60,471 nucleotides of DNA from Elusimicrobiota bacterium (lineage in GTDB: Bacteria; Elusimicrobiota; Elusimicrobia; UBA1565; UBA9628), in the NCBI GenBank assembly GCA_003151975.1, contig PLZD01000055.1, positions 1-60,471 of the forward strand, read 5' to 3'. The translations under genes and the position numbers were made by a program. Positions 43,319 to 52,386 of the stretch are shown piece after piece; position 1 is the stretch's first letter; the number at the start of each line of letters is the position of its first letter. The notes under the pieces were generated by a model. That model searched no databases, was not told the origin of the DNA, and saw only the letters and a list, made by a program, of their open reading frames with translations.

Positions 43319-44440
43319 ATGAGACACGGCGCCACCGCCGTCATACTGGGCCTCTCGATCCTCGCGATAGCCGGCTGCGACGAGGACGTTAAGAAGAAGG
43401 CCGATGGTCCGGCGACCGCCGCGGTCGACTCCCGCCCGGCGAATTCCGCCGATCTCGATATGACCGGCCCCGCGCTCTCCACGCTCAATAACGCGACCAG
43501 CGCGTCCGCATCCGCCGCAAGCGAGCAGCTCGCGTCCAATTCCTCCGCGTTGTTCGACGGGACGAAGTCCGCCGGCGACATCGTGATGGGACCGACTCCG
43601 GTATCGGCGGGCTCGAAGGAGACCTGGCGCAGCGCGCCGAAAATCTCGCCCAACTCCAAAACAACCAAAGTCTCGCTGGACGCCGGTTCCCGCGTGCCCT
43701 CCCCGAACACCTTGCCGGCCGTTTTGCTTCCTTCCGAGACGGACGCGCAGGCGAGCGCGGGCGCCAAAGGCGGCGGGCCGACCTTGCTGGCGTACGAGGC
43801 TTTCGAGAAGACGCTTTACGACACGATTTATCCGCTCTTTTCCCGTAAAGCCTGGCACGCGGCCCCGGCGAAATTCGAGTCCTACCACCAGGTCCCCAGC
43901 CGCGTGACGGTGCACCACACCGACGGCAAGCAATACATGGATCAGGCCGAGGCCCTGGCCTACGTGAAGAGCGTGCAGGCCATGCACATGAATTCCAACG
44001 ACCCGAAGCACGGCTGGGACGACATCGGCTATCACTTTCTGATCGACGGCGCGGGCCGCGTCTACGAAGGCCGGCACACTTCCATTATGGGGGCTCACGC
44101 CAAGAACGCCAACGAAAACAACATCGGCATCTCGCTGATGGGAGATTACAACCGCGACGTGCCCACCAAGCCCGAGATCGACAGCCTGCGGCGCCTGGTG
44201 ACCTTCCTCGCTTTGCAGTACCGCACCGACCCGCGTCAGAAGGGCTTCATCGAGCCGCACAAGCATTACAACAACACCGATTGCCCCGGAAACAACGTGG
44301 TCGCCATTCTGCCCGATCTCAACACCCAGGTCGACAACGAGACGGCCGCGCTGGTCGATAAGCTCAAGTCTCAAACCGGCAACATCGCCGACGCCTCGTC
44401 CTTCATCCCGCTCGTCGTCACCCAGCCCTCCCACTCCTGA
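43319..44440 (+). CDS. Lipoprotein N-acetylmuramoyl-L-alanine amidase (PGRP fold)
   Basis: A 373-aa lipoprotein (LAIAGC lipobox) with a long Ser/Ala/Thr-rich linker (about 25-165) and a C-terminal amidase_2/PGRP domain. Zinc and catalytic residues are visible: VTVHHTD (first His), HFLIDGAGRVYEGR, GISLMGDY and PHKHYNNTDCPG (second His, Cys). It should cleave the amide between muramic acid and the stem peptide, acting in the periplasm. TACAAT ends 7 nt before the ATG. It is not obviously in an operon with the riboswitch genes. Confidence 0.85.
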   Translation: MRHGATAVILGLSILAIAGCDEDVKKKADGPATAAVDSRPANSADLDMTGPALSTLNNATSASASAASEQLASNSSALFDGTKSAGDIVMGPTPVSAGSKETWRSAPKISPNSKTTKVSLDAGSRVPSPNTLPAVLLPSETDAQASAGAKGGGPTLLAYEAFEKTLYDTIYPLFSRKAWHAAPAKFESYHQVPSRVTVHHTDGKQYMDQAEALAYVKSVQAMHMNSNDPKHGWDDIGYHFLIDGAGRVYEGRHTSIMGAHAKNANENNIGISLMGDYNRDVPTKPEIDSLRRLVTFLALQYRTDPRQKGFIEPHKHYNNTDCPGNNVVAILPDLNTQVDNETAALVDKLKSQTGNIADASSFIPLVVTQPSHS

Positions 44441-44465
44441 GCGGCGGTTTTGCTAAACTTTCGCC

Positions 44466-44945
44466 GTGAGGATCGCGCTTCTTTTGCTTTGCCTGCTTCC
44501 GGCGGCCTGCCGCAAGGGCGTGCACGCGGGCTCGAAGGTCGCGCTCGCGTACACGCTGACGGTCGACGGGAGAATCTACGAGGCGAGCGACGCCGGTCAG
44601 CCGGAAGAGATCGTCATCGGAGCCGGCCAGGCTTGTCCGGGACTGGAGGCCGGGATCATGGGCATGACTCCCGGCCAAGAGAAGACCCTCACGGTACCGC
44701 CCGATCAAGGCTATGGACTTCATGACCCCACCGCGATCCAGCAGATTCCCCTCAAGGCCTTCGGAGATCTCGCCAAGGACCTGGCCGTCGGCCGCGCCGT
44801 GCAGGGCGTGCGCGGCGGCAAGCCGACCGAGGCCATGATCGTCGCGATGGATGAGAAGAGCGTCACTTTGGATTTTAATCATCGCCTGGCGGGAAAGACC
44901 TTGGTCTACAAGGTCAAGGTCGTTTCGCTGGGAGACGCGCGATGA
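44466..44945 (+). CDS. FKBP-type peptidyl-prolyl isomerase lipoprotein
   Basis: A 159-aa lipoprotein (LLPAAC lipobox) with a SlyD-like FKBP domain: GSKVALAYTLTVDGRIYEAS, PEEIVIGAGQACPGLEAGIMGMTPGQEKTLTVPPDQGYG, an insert-in-flap region, and DFNHRLAGKTLVYKVKV at the end. It would catalyse prolyl isomerisation of envelope proteins. GTG 44466 has TAAACT ending 6 nt upstream. The stop overlaps rnhA (ATGA), so the two are coupled. Confidence 0.88.
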   Translation: MRIALLLLCLLPAACRKGVHAGSKVALAYTLTVDGRIYEASDAGQPEEIVIGAGQACPGLEAGIMGMTPGQEKTLTVPPDQGYGLHDPTAIQQIPLKAFGDLAKDLAVGRAVQGVRGGKPTEAMIVAMDEKSVTLDFNHRLAGKTLVYKVKVVSLGDAR

Positions 44946-45658
44946 AGCCTTTGAGCGTCTTCACCGACGGCGCGTGCTCGGGCAATCCCGGGCCCGGCGG
45001 TTGGGGCGCGATCCTCGTCTCCTCCGACGGCCACGTGCGCGAGCTGGGCGGCGCCGAGAGCCGCACGACCAACAACCGCATGGAGATGTCCGCCGTCATC
45101 GCGTCGCTGCAAGCTCTTAAGGATCGTCCCGAGGGCGTCGCGGTCTACACGGACTCGACCTATGTCATTTCGGGCGTGACTTCGTGGATCAAATCTTGGA
45201 AGCGCAAAGGCTGGAAGACCGCCGACGGCAAGCCCGTCATGAATCAGGACCTTTGGGAAGCGCTCGACGCGCTGGTTTCGGCGCGCGCGGCGGGCATGGA
45301 GTGGCACTATGTGCGCGGGCACATGGGTTCGCCCGGTAACGAACGCTGCGACGCGATCGCGGTCGCCTACTCGAAGGGATTACACATCACTTTATATCGC
45401 GGGACCTTGCTCGGCTACACGGTTCCCGTCATGGATGTCCCGGACGACACTTCGCTTCCGACGAGGTCCGCGAGCTCAGGCTCGAAATCGAAGCGGGCGG
45501 GCGGTTTTTATCTGAGTCTGCTCGATGGGCGGCTCGAGCGCCACGCGATTTGGGCCGACTGCCAGGCGCGCGTGCACGGCAAATCGCGCGCGCGCTTCAA
45601 GAAGGTCTTTTCGCAGTCGGAAGCCGACGATGTCAGGCGCTCTTGGGGCTGCGGCTGA
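44942..45658 (+). CDS. rnhA: RNase HI with C-terminal viroplasmin-like domain
   Basis: A 238-aa protein. Residues 1-145 are RNase HI, with the catalytic carboxylates in FTDGACSGNPGPGGWG, RMEMSAV, YTDSTYVI and NERCDAIA, and the basic handle WKRKGWKT. It degrades the RNA of RNA-DNA hybrids. After a Ser/Lys linker, the last 45 residues (FYLSLLDGRLERHAIWADCQ, GKSRARFKKVFSQSEAD) resemble the caulimovirus viroplasmin/RNase H1 hybrid-binding domain, which in most proteins is N-terminal. It overlaps the convergent CDP-alcohol transferase gene by 26 nt. Confidence 0.88.
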   Translation: MKPLSVFTDGACSGNPGPGGWGAILVSSDGHVRELGGAESRTTNNRMEMSAVIASLQALKDRPEGVAVYTDSTYVISGVTSWIKSWKRKGWKTADGKPVMNQDLWEALDALVSARAAGMEWHYVRGHMGSPGNERCDAIAVAYSKGLHITLYRGTLLGYTVPVMDVPDDTSLPTRSASSGSKSKRAGGFYLSLLDGRLERHAIWADCQARVHGKSRARFKKVFSQSEADDVRRSWGCG

Positions 45659-46790
45659 TCCACCACAGCGCGAGGTAGAAGACGTGCGAGCCCACGCTCG
45701 CCGTCCAGAGGAACCAGTCCATGCGCCCCAGCGCCGTCAGGATCACGATCAGGTAGATATAGTCGCGGCTGGCGACGCGCTCGATTAGCAGGGAATACGG
45801 GCCGCGCTTTTCATCGGGCAGCCTTAAGACCAACCACCAGACGCTAAACCCGCAGCCGAGAAAGCCCGTCACGAGGAAGATTCCGGGCACCAGAAAATTC
45901 GCCTGAGGGAACATGCGGTGCACGCCGAAGGGGATCGCGACGAAGGTGGCCAAGTGCGCCAGATGATCGGCCCAGAGGTCATACGCGGCGCCCGAGGGCG
46001 AGCACAGCAGCTTGAGGCGCGCCACTTCGCCGTCGCAGCCGTCGAGGATGCAGCAGAACCAGAGCACCAACGCGCCGATGAATTGCCAAAGCTGCGAGCC
46101 CGAGGCCAGCCACCACGCGCCGAGCAGGCCGAGCGCGAGGCTTGCCGTCGTGATGTCGTTGGGCGTGATGGGCGTCTTGAGCATCAGCATTGAGAGCGCG
46201 ATCGAGAGCCTGCGGTCGATCCGGGCGATGTAGCCATCGGTGTCCTTGGCCAGCGACGCGCACAAAACGTCCTCGGCCTGGCGGATCGAATCGTCTTGGC
46301 CGGCGGCAAGCCAGCTTCCGTTCGTTTGGACTCCCGCGAATTCTCCGGGTTCTTTGAGAGAGCGTTGGGCGAGCGCCGCGGCCGTCTCCGAGGCGCCTAG
46401 GATGTCTCCAGCCCGGGGATAGTACGCCGCCACGGCCAAACCGCTCTGCAGCCAGCGCGCCGGTTTGCCCGTCTTGCGGGCCGCGGTCAGAAATTCGGAG
46501 ACGGAACCTTCGCGGGGAAATCCATCGGGCCCGAGCACCAGCAGCGGGGCCTCTGAGTCGAAGTATTTGCCCGCGGCCTCGCCGTTGGCGCAGGGCAGAG
46601 GGATCGGGCCGAGGCTTTTGAGTTGGCGCGCGTAGCGGCTCGCGAAATCTTTTGAATTGCCGCAGAAGACGATCTTGGCGGGCTTGAGGTCCGAGGCGGC
46701 GCGGTGCGCGGCGCGCAGGGAGCTTGGAAGCCCCGCGACGAGGAGGCCGCTGCCGGAATCTTGGATGAGGACTTGAAGGGGACCTGCCAT
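45633..46790 (-). CDS. CDP-alcohol phosphatidyltransferase with N-terminal nucleotidyltransferase-like domain
   Basis: A 385-aa protein. The C-terminal 200 residues are a membrane CDP-alcohol phosphotransferase with the signature DGCDGEVARL...GAAYDLWADHL (DGxxAR-x8-GxxxDxxxD) and about six membrane segments. The N-terminal 170 residues look like a degenerate nucleotidyltransferase Rossmann domain (LLVAGLPSSLRAAHRAA, PLLVLGPDGF). The overall plan resembles bifunctional IPC/DIPP synthases of inositol-phosphate solute or phospholipid pathways, but the N-terminal GG-x-GxR-type motif is missing, so that half may be inactive. TATAAT ends 8 nt before the ATG. Confidence 0.75.
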   Translation of the reverse strand: MAGPLQVLIQDSGSGLLVAGLPSSLRAAHRAASDLKPAKIVFCGNSKDFASRYARQLKSLGPIPLPCANGEAAGKYFDSEAPLLVLGPDGFPREGSVSEFLTAARKTGKPARWLQSGLAVAAYYPRAGDILGASETAAALAQRSLKEPGEFAGVQTNGSWLAAGQDDSIRQAEDVLCASLAKDTDGYIARIDRRLSIALSMLMLKTPITPNDITTASLALGLLGAWWLASGSQLWQFIGALVLWFCCILDGCDGEVARLKLLCSPSGAAYDLWADHLAHLATFVAIPFGVHRMFPQANFLVPGIFLVTGFLGCGFSVWWLVLRLPDEKRGPYSLLIERVASRDYIYLIVILTALGRMDWFLWTASVGSHVFYLALWWISRSPKSA

Positions 46791-46798
46791 CGACGAGG

Positions 46799-46912
46799 AT
46801 TATATCAATTTGGCCCGGCCATTGCGGGCCCGCGCAATGGTTCCGATATACGTTTTCTATGCATCACGAACGGATTATCTGCATTATCAAGTTCGACGCG
46901 AAGAGCTATGAT
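46799..46912. promoter_or_regulatory. Divergent control region with a perfect 8-bp palindrome
   Basis: Minus-strand TATAAT (46804 to 46799) serves the CDP-alcohol transferase; plus-strand TATGAT (46907-46912) serves the CLC gene, 8 nt before its ATG. Between them CCATTGCG (46819-46826) and CGCAATGG (46833-46840) form a perfect inverted repeat around GGCCCG, a good operator or hairpin candidate. The rest of this 130-nt gap is AT-richer than the genes. Confidence 0.45.
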
Positions 46913-46920
46913 AATCCTAA

Positions 46921-48228
46921 ATGGATGAGATCGTAGCCCTCTTTAAGCGCGCGGCGCGCCTCACCTTGGAGCACCGCTACGGCGTCACTCTCTTCGCCTA
47001 CCTGGCGGCGGCCGCGGCCACGGGCGTCGCCTGCGTCGGCTTCATGCGGGCTTTCGACTTCGTCATCAGCCGACGCCTCGATTTCGAGAGTCTCGGGGCT
47101 TGGTGCTGGCTCACCACGCCGTTGGGCTTCCTAATCGCCGTTGAGGCCGTGCGCCGGAGCGCTCCCTGCGCCGCCGGTACGGGCATACCGCAGGCCATAT
47201 TCGCGGCAAAGCACTTAAGCGACTCTAACGAGGAGCGCCTGGCGCCTTTGACTTCGCCTCTGACCTTGATCATTAAGGTCACGACCCTGTTGGCGGCGAT
47301 CTGGGTCGGCGCGTCGTCGGGGCGCGAAGGCCCCACGGTCCATGTGGCCGCCTGCGTGTTCGTCGGAGTTCTTCTCCTCTTTCGGAAATGGTTCGGCTTG
47401 GCCGTCGACATGCGTTCGGCCGTGATCGCGGGCGGTGCGGCTGGCCTTGCCGCGGCGTTCAACACGCCTCTGGCGGGAGTGACCTTCGCCATCGAGGAGC
47501 TGACCACGGATTATTTCGGGAGCATCAAGGATTTCGTGCTCATGGCGATCATCGTGGCGGCCCTGGCGGCGAAATCACTGACGGGGGAATACGCTTATTT
47601 CGGCAGGCTCATGGAGCCCGCGGGAGTGCCGCTGTCTGCCGTTGTGATCATCGGCCTGCTCGGCGGCGTCCTTGGAGCGTTTTTCTCGACCGCTATCTTG
47701 AAAGGGCAGAAAGCGTTGGATCCCCATCGCGGTGGCCACGGGCGCTGGCTGATCCCAGTCGCTTTGTCTTGGGCGCTTCTGGCAGTCGCTTGGGCCGCCG
47801 GAGACCGCGTCTTGGGTCCCGGCAACCAGGCCGCGCAGCAGCTCGTCCTCGGCCAGTACGGCTCCTGGTGCCTTGGTTTTCCGCTGGCCAAGATGGCGGC
47901 GACCTTGTGCACTTACTGGTCCGGGATTGCGGGAGGCATCTTCGCGCCGTGCCTTGCCATCGGCGCGTCGCTTGGCGGCGACGTGGCGAACTGGATGGGC
48001 GTGTCGGTCGCGAGCTGCGCCTTGGTCGGGATGGCGGCGTTTCTTTCGGGAACGATCCAGGCCCCGATCACCTCTTTCGTCATCATCTTCGAGATGACGG
48101 GCCATCACATCATGCTGCTTCCGATCATGCTCGCCTCGCTGTTGGCCTTCATGACGGCGCGCCTGCTCGGGGCCTCGCACCTGTATCAGGCCCTTTCCGA
48201 AAACTACCGCCCTCTGCTCCGGGAGTAA
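46921..48228 (+). CDS. clcA: CLC-family chloride channel/transporter
   Basis: A 435-aa CLC protein without CBS domains. Selectivity and gating motifs are clear: GTGIPQA (86-92), GSSGREGPTVH in the form GASSGREGP with gating Glu136, and NTPLAGVTFAIEEL. CLCs move chloride, or exchange it for protons, across the inner membrane; ClcA types help in acid resistance. The gate Glu suggests exchange or gating, but the inner proton Glu was not assigned. ATG 46921 follows TATGAT by 8 nt. Confidence 0.9.
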   Translation: MDEIVALFKRAARLTLEHRYGVTLFAYLAAAAATGVACVGFMRAFDFVISRRLDFESLGAWCWLTTPLGFLIAVEAVRRSAPCAAGTGIPQAIFAAKHLSDSNEERLAPLTSPLTLIIKVTTLLAAIWVGASSGREGPTVHVAACVFVGVLLLFRKWFGLAVDMRSAVIAGGAAGLAAAFNTPLAGVTFAIEELTTDYFGSIKDFVLMAIIVAALAAKSLTGEYAYFGRLMEPAGVPLSAVVIIGLLGGVLGAFFSTAILKGQKALDPHRGGHGRWLIPVALSWALLAVAWAAGDRVLGPGNQAAQQLVLGQYGSWCLGFPLAKMAATLCTYWSGIAGGIFAPCLAIGASLGGDVANWMGVSVASCALVGMAAFLSGTIQAPITSFVIIFEMTGHHIMLLPIMLASLLAFMTARLLGASHLYQALSENYRPLLRE

Positions 48229-48243
48229 TCGTATAATAGTCCC

Positions 48244-48720
48244 ATGAAAGGAATTCTAGCCGCAGCGGCCCTGCTGGCCGTGCTGTCTCCCGTCCGCGCC
48301 GCCGACGTCGACGCGCTCAAGACCAAGGCCCGCCAGCTCCGCGAGCGCCAAGACGTCGAGCTGTCGCATAAGACCAAGCGTGATCAGCTCAAGAGAACGC
48401 AGAAGGTGGATGCGTCATCTTTCAAGAAGACCGAGAAAGAGGCCAAGCGGCGCTTCGAGGCGGGGCAAAAAGAGCATGAGCGCGCGCTGGAGGCCGGTCT
48501 CAAGGGAGCTTCGAAGGAAGATAAGGACGCCGGGCGCCGGAAGTTCAAGGCGGACCGCAAGGCGGCGACGCGAGATTTCGAGCGCCAAGCCAAAATGAAG
48601 CGCGAGGAATTCTACGACGGTCAGAAGGCTCAGCGCGATTTCCTTGAGCGGACGCAGAAGGAAGAACGCAGGCTGTTGGAGGCCAAGCAGGCCTCGGAAT
48701 TGCGGGCCCTCAGCCCTTAG
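48244..48720 (+). CDS. Secreted, highly charged coiled-coil protein
   Basis: A 158-aa protein. A signal peptide (MKGILAAAALLAVLSPVRAA) is followed by about 135 residues rich in Lys, Arg, Glu and Gln with heptad-like spacing, predicting one long helix or coiled coil (DALKTKARQLRERQD, FERQAKMKREEFYDGQ). No known domain is visible. TATAAT ends 6 nt before the ATG. It overlaps the convergent DUF1338 gene by 11 nt. Perhaps a periplasmic structural or chaperone-like factor; the function is unknown. Confidence 0.7.
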   Translation: MKGILAAAALLAVLSPVRAADVDALKTKARQLRERQDVELSHKTKRDQLKRTQKVDASSFKKTEKEAKRRFEAGQKEHERALEAGLKGASKEDKDAGRRKFKADRKAATRDFERQAKMKREEFYDGQKAQRDFLERTQKEERRLLEAKQASELRALSP

Positions 48721-49654
48721 CGTCGGGCAATTTTCGCGTCATCTCGAAGAGGCTCGTCGCCTGCGGCCCCAGGAAGCCCTCGAAGCGCTCCGATTTTCCC
48801 GAGGCGGGATTGGTGAGGTACGGCCGCTCGGCGACCTCGAAGTAGGCGTAGGTCCAGGGCATCTTGGATTTTTCGTGGCCGACCCGGACCTCGACGTCGA
48901 TGGTCACCGCTTCGGTGGCCGATTGACGGAGCTTGGAGCCCGGCTCGCCCTCGATGTCGGCTTTCATCGGAATGCCGACGCGCTTCATGGCGGTCACCGT
49001 CTTCTCGATGTCGTCGATCGCGCCGGTCCCGTGCGAGTCGACCGAGGCCGTGAAATGATTGACGTCGTAGCCGTTGACGAGCACCCACGCGGCGAACTGG
49101 CTTTCCTTGTTGAGCTCGACGACGTCGTCTTTCTGCGGCGGAGTCCACGGCAGTTCGGAGAAATATTTGACCGCCGCGGCGAGCATGGCGGCGCGGCTCG
49201 CGGGCGCCATCGCTTCCAGCGCGGCGAGATCCTGATCCGAGAGCGGCGGGCGATGCGACGCGAGCGTCGCGCTAATGATGGCGCGCGCCTTGTCGGAAAG
49301 TTCCCAGGTCTTGAGCTCGGAGATGAACAGCTTCGGAAATCCTTTGTTGATGTTCTGATAGTGAAGCGCGTTGAGGTGCTTGTCCGGAAACTCGTAGGCG
49401 CCGGCAAGACGATAACCGAGCGGCTCGAAGAGACGCGAGATCCGGGATATGCCGGCCGAGGGCGCCTGCAGCGCGATGGTCCGGAACGCGATGTGGTCGT
49501 TGAGGAAGGTTCCGCCCAGCTTCTCGACCATGGTTTCATAACGCCGAGCGTGCTCGACGCGCGAGCGGTAGCGCTCCCAAAGCGTGTCCAGAAGCTCGAC
49601 GAGAAACTTCTCTTTGGGCGTCTGGGCGGAGATCGCCTTGTGCGGGGCCTGCAT
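48710..49654 (-). CDS. DUF1338 / 2-oxoadipate dioxygenase-like protein
   Basis: A 314-aa protein of the DUF1338 family, whose characterised members (HglS/YdcJ) are iron-dependent 2-oxoadipate dioxygenase/decarboxylases of lysine catabolism, related to hydroxymandelate synthase. It shows the N-terminal LWERYRSRVEHARRYETMVEKLGG, NDHIAFRTI with a metal-ligand His, FPDKHLNALHYQ and a central ISELK. No lysine-degradation gene is nearby, so the substrate is unproven. TAGAAT ends 7 nt before the ATG. Confidence 0.8.
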   Translation of the reverse strand: MQAPHKAISAQTPKEKFLVELLDTLWERYRSRVEHARRYETMVEKLGGTFLNDHIAFRTIALQAPSAGISRISRLFEPLGYRLAGAYEFPDKHLNALHYQNINKGFPKLFISELKTWELSDKARAIISATLASHRPPLSDQDLAALEAMAPASRAAMLAAAVKYFSELPWTPPQKDDVVELNKESQFAAWVLVNGYDVNHFTASVDSHGTGAIDDIEKTVTAMKRVGIPMKADIEGEPGSKLRQSATEAVTIDVEVRVGHEKSKMPWTYAYFEVAERPYLTNPASGKSERFEGFLGPQATSLFEMTRKLPDAKG

Positions 49655-49695
49655 GCGCGGTATTCTACCTCATCTGACGTCCCTAGGGAACGGCC

Positions 49696-50358
49696 CTAGC
49701 GGCGCCAAAAGAAGACCGCGAGCAGGAGCAGCGATAACGCGGCCGCGATGACGACGGCCTTGAGCTTCAAGCCCGTCAGTCGCTCTTCCATCGCCGCCGT
49801 CGAACGCCGGTTTTCCTCGGCGAGCCGATCTCCCTGCGCGCGCTCTTCGGCCAAGCGGCCCTCGAGGATCTCGGCGTTGGCGCGCAAGGCCGCGGCCGTC
49901 CGGGCGGTCTTCGCGCCCTGCTCCTGAGAGAGGCCCAGCTCTTCTTCGCGCCGGAAAAGCTCCGATTTTAGGCGGGCTACTTCATTCTCGAGCGGGGGAA
50001 TCTTCTCGGCTTGCGCGTTGAGGCCGGTGACCTCGGCGTTGAGGCGATCGACTTGAGCGCGGAGGTCGGCGAGCGCCGATTCCGCCGTATTCTTCTCGCG
50101 GATGGCAAGCTCTGCGTCCGCGCGCACCTTCTCGACGGCCGCGACAGCTTGAGCGATCGCCGCGGCGTCGGAGGCGTCATCTGCGGCGGAGCCGCGCCTG
50201 GGTGCGGCTCGCTCGCGGAGTTCGCGCAGCTCCCGCTCGCGGCGGCGGATCTCCTCGAGCAGGCGCGAGACGGTCGCGTCGAGCTCCGCGACTTGGTCGA
50301 GGGCGCTGCCGTACTGGATCAGCGTCGCTAGGGGCGACGGCGGTTCTGCGTCGGGCAT
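49696..50358 (-). CDS. Tail-anchored coiled-coil protein
   Basis: A 220-aa protein: a long charged coiled coil (about 15-195, with LLEEIRRRERELRELRERA and repeated heptads) and one C-terminal membrane segment (LKAVVIAAALSLLLLAVFFW) ending in RR. Topology suggests a cytoplasmic coil anchored by its tail. No family was recognised. It lies between the DUF1338 and PLD-like genes, on the same strand as both, with no clear -10 box of its own beyond a weak TACTAA. Confidence 0.65.
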   Translation of the reverse strand: MPDAEPPSPLATLIQYGSALDQVAELDATVSRLLEEIRRRERELRELRERAAPRRGSAADDASDAAAIAQAVAAVEKVRADAELAIREKNTAESALADLRAQVDRLNAEVTGLNAQAEKIPPLENEVARLKSELFRREEELGLSQEQGAKTARTAAALRANAEILEGRLAEERAQGDRLAEENRRSTAAMEERLTGLKLKAVVIAAALSLLLLAVFFWRR

Positions 50359-50392
50359 CTGACCATTAGTATGCCCCGCGCGGCCGCCGGCG

Positions 50393-52327
50393 TCAAGCGG
50401 CGGGCTTGCCTGCCGGTTTCTGCGGCCCGTTCCAGGGGCCGAGGTGCGCGGTCTGGCCGTTCTTCTCGCCCGCGAGTTTTTCCTTGAGCTTCTCGATGAG
50501 CTGAGGCGACAGGTCGTGCGCGAGGCTCCAGAGCATCCGGTAGTGGGCCGCGTAGTACTTCGCGTAGAAGCCGTTCCAGAGCTGGATGTTCTCGAAGTTG
50601 TGGCTGAAGGCGTTGCGGCTGATGTTGAGCGAGTCGGCCATCTTGACGATGCCGTCGATCAGATCCGGGTCGAAGCCCATGTCCTTCTCGTGCAGCTTGG
50701 AATGCATGCTGATGGGCTGGTGCTGCAATTCCACGTCGGGCCCGTGGATCTCCTTGACCGGCATGCCGTGCTCGACCAAGCCGACCACCGGAGTCGCGTT
50801 GGAGACCTGGCCGGCGTCGGCGACCATGCTGGCGTCGATCTTGGCCGCGAGTTTCGCCTCGATGGCGGCGACCATGTCGGGCGTCGGGAAGGGGGAGAAC
50901 ATCGCGATGTGCAGCACGGCCTTGACGAGATTGATCGCCTTGACCAGCATGGCTTCGCCCTCGCCGTTGGGCGAGAACATCACCTTCGGGAACGGCACGC
51001 CGTGGAGCTGGAGGTCTTTGCTTGGCTCGACGGTCGGGATCGGGTCGGCCGCGTCGAAAGTGGGATCGGCGGGTTGGAGATCGGCGGAATACTTGCGGGC
51101 CCGGCGCGTCAGCCACGCGGAGTAGCGCTCGAAGGCGTCGATGCGCTCGGCGTCGTTGGTGAAGACCACGAGCTCCCAGTGGTTCTTTTGCGAGGTGCCG
51201 GTGTAGTTGAACGAGCCGCCCTGCAGGAGCTTGCCGGCCTTGCCGTTGAAGATGGTGAACTTGTTGTGATTGATGCCGATGTCGCCGAGGCCCTTGAGGA
51301 TGTAGAAATCGAAGTTCGCGCCCATCGCCGGGATGTTGGCGACGATGTACTTCATGGCTTCGGTCTGGCCTTCCGTCACGCCGCCGTGCTTGGCCTGCGG
51401 CATGCGCTCCGGGAACCAGTTGCTGTAGTCGCCGATGAAGGTGATCTTCTCGCCGGCCTTGGCCTTGGCGACGATATCCTGGGCCATGGCCATGTCGTCA
51501 AAGTTGTAGGCGACGATCGTCGCGGCGCTGGCTTGCGCATGCGCCTTGAGCCAAAGCTGTGAGATGTCCGTGCCTTCAGAGGGGGCGGCGATGATGGGCA
51601 AAGTCGCGTCGCCATACTTGAGCTGGGGGCGCTTGGCGGGGTTGAGCAGATCGGCGTCGGTCCAATCTTGGCCGTTCGGGATCGAGCTCAGCGGCGACGG
51701 GATCGCGGCGTCGGGCGTTTGGGCCACGACGACGGGTGCCGCGGGCGTCGGCGCGGGAGGCGTTTTTGTCGTGCCTTTTCCGGTCGTGGTCTTCGTGCGG
51801 CCTTTGGCGAGCTTGGCTTCGGGAGCTTTCGTGCCGGCCGTCTCGGGTACGACGACCGCAGTCGCGGGCGCCGCGGCGGCGACCGACGCGTCGAAAGTGT
51901 GGCCGAGGGTCTTGGCCGCGCCGGAAACATCGCCGTCCTTCATCTGCTGGCGCAGGGCGGTGGCCATGTCCTTGGTGATCGGGACGAGCGTCGCCTTGCT
52001 GCCGTCCTGCGGCATGACCAGGGCTTGCGCTCCGGGCCGGATCGTCTGCGGGATCATCATCACGCCGCGGCCGGCGTCGAGGATGACGACGGGGCCCGCC
52101 TCGACGAGCTGGGAGGCCATCGTCTGGTTTTGGCTTATTAAGGAGAAAACGGCGGGAGGCAGTCCCAGGGGTATTCCGGTCTTAGGCGTCACGACGACGG
52201 CGGCGGTGGGCAGAGTGTTGAGGGTGATGGCGCGGAATTCGACGCCGAAGGCGGTGCTCGCGGTTAGAGAGAGAACCAAGGCGAGGCGAATGGTCGCGAG
52301 CGCGCGGCTTTTAATGGTTGTTTTCAT
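50393..52327 (-). CDS. Secreted phospholipase D-family protein
   Basis: A 644-aa protein with a signal peptide (ALATIRLALVLSLTASTAFG), a strand-rich N-terminal region, a Thr/Pro/Ala linker (about 150-205) and a PLD fold with two HKD-like motifs. The first is INHNKFTIFNGK, where the usual Asp is Asn; GGSFNYTGTSQKNHWE follows. The second, HSKLHEKD, is intact and sits later. It probably acts on phosphodiesters outside the cytoplasm (lipase or nuclease); the Asp-to-Asn change could lower activity. TATAAT ends 7 nt before the ATG. Confidence 0.8.
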   Translation of the reverse strand: MKTTIKSRALATIRLALVLSLTASTAFGVEFRAITLNTLPTAAVVVTPKTGIPLGLPPAVFSLISQNQTMASQLVEAGPVVILDAGRGVMMIPQTIRPGAQALVMPQDGSKATLVPITKDMATALRQQMKDGDVSGAAKTLGHTFDASVAAAAPATAVVVPETAGTKAPEAKLAKGRTKTTTGKGTTKTPPAPTPAAPVVVAQTPDAAIPSPLSSIPNGQDWTDADLLNPAKRPQLKYGDATLPIIAAPSEGTDISQLWLKAHAQASAATIVAYNFDDMAMAQDIVAKAKAGEKITFIGDYSNWFPERMPQAKHGGVTEGQTEAMKYIVANIPAMGANFDFYILKGLGDIGINHNKFTIFNGKAGKLLQGGSFNYTGTSQKNHWELVVFTNDAERIDAFERYSAWLTRRARKYSADLQPADPTFDAADPIPTVEPSKDLQLHGVPFPKVMFSPNGEGEAMLVKAINLVKAVLHIAMFSPFPTPDMVAAIEAKLAAKIDASMVADAGQVSNATPVVGLVEHGMPVKEIHGPDVELQHQPISMHSKLHEKDMGFDPDLIDGIVKMADSLNISRNAFSHNFENIQLWNGFYAKYYAAHYRMLWSLAHDLSPQLIEKLKEKLAGEKNGQTAHLGPWNGPQKPAGKPAA

Positions 52328-52386
52328 TACCGATATTATAGGAGGCCCCTCGGGAAATAGCCTGAGCCCAAGGGCCCAATCGATGA

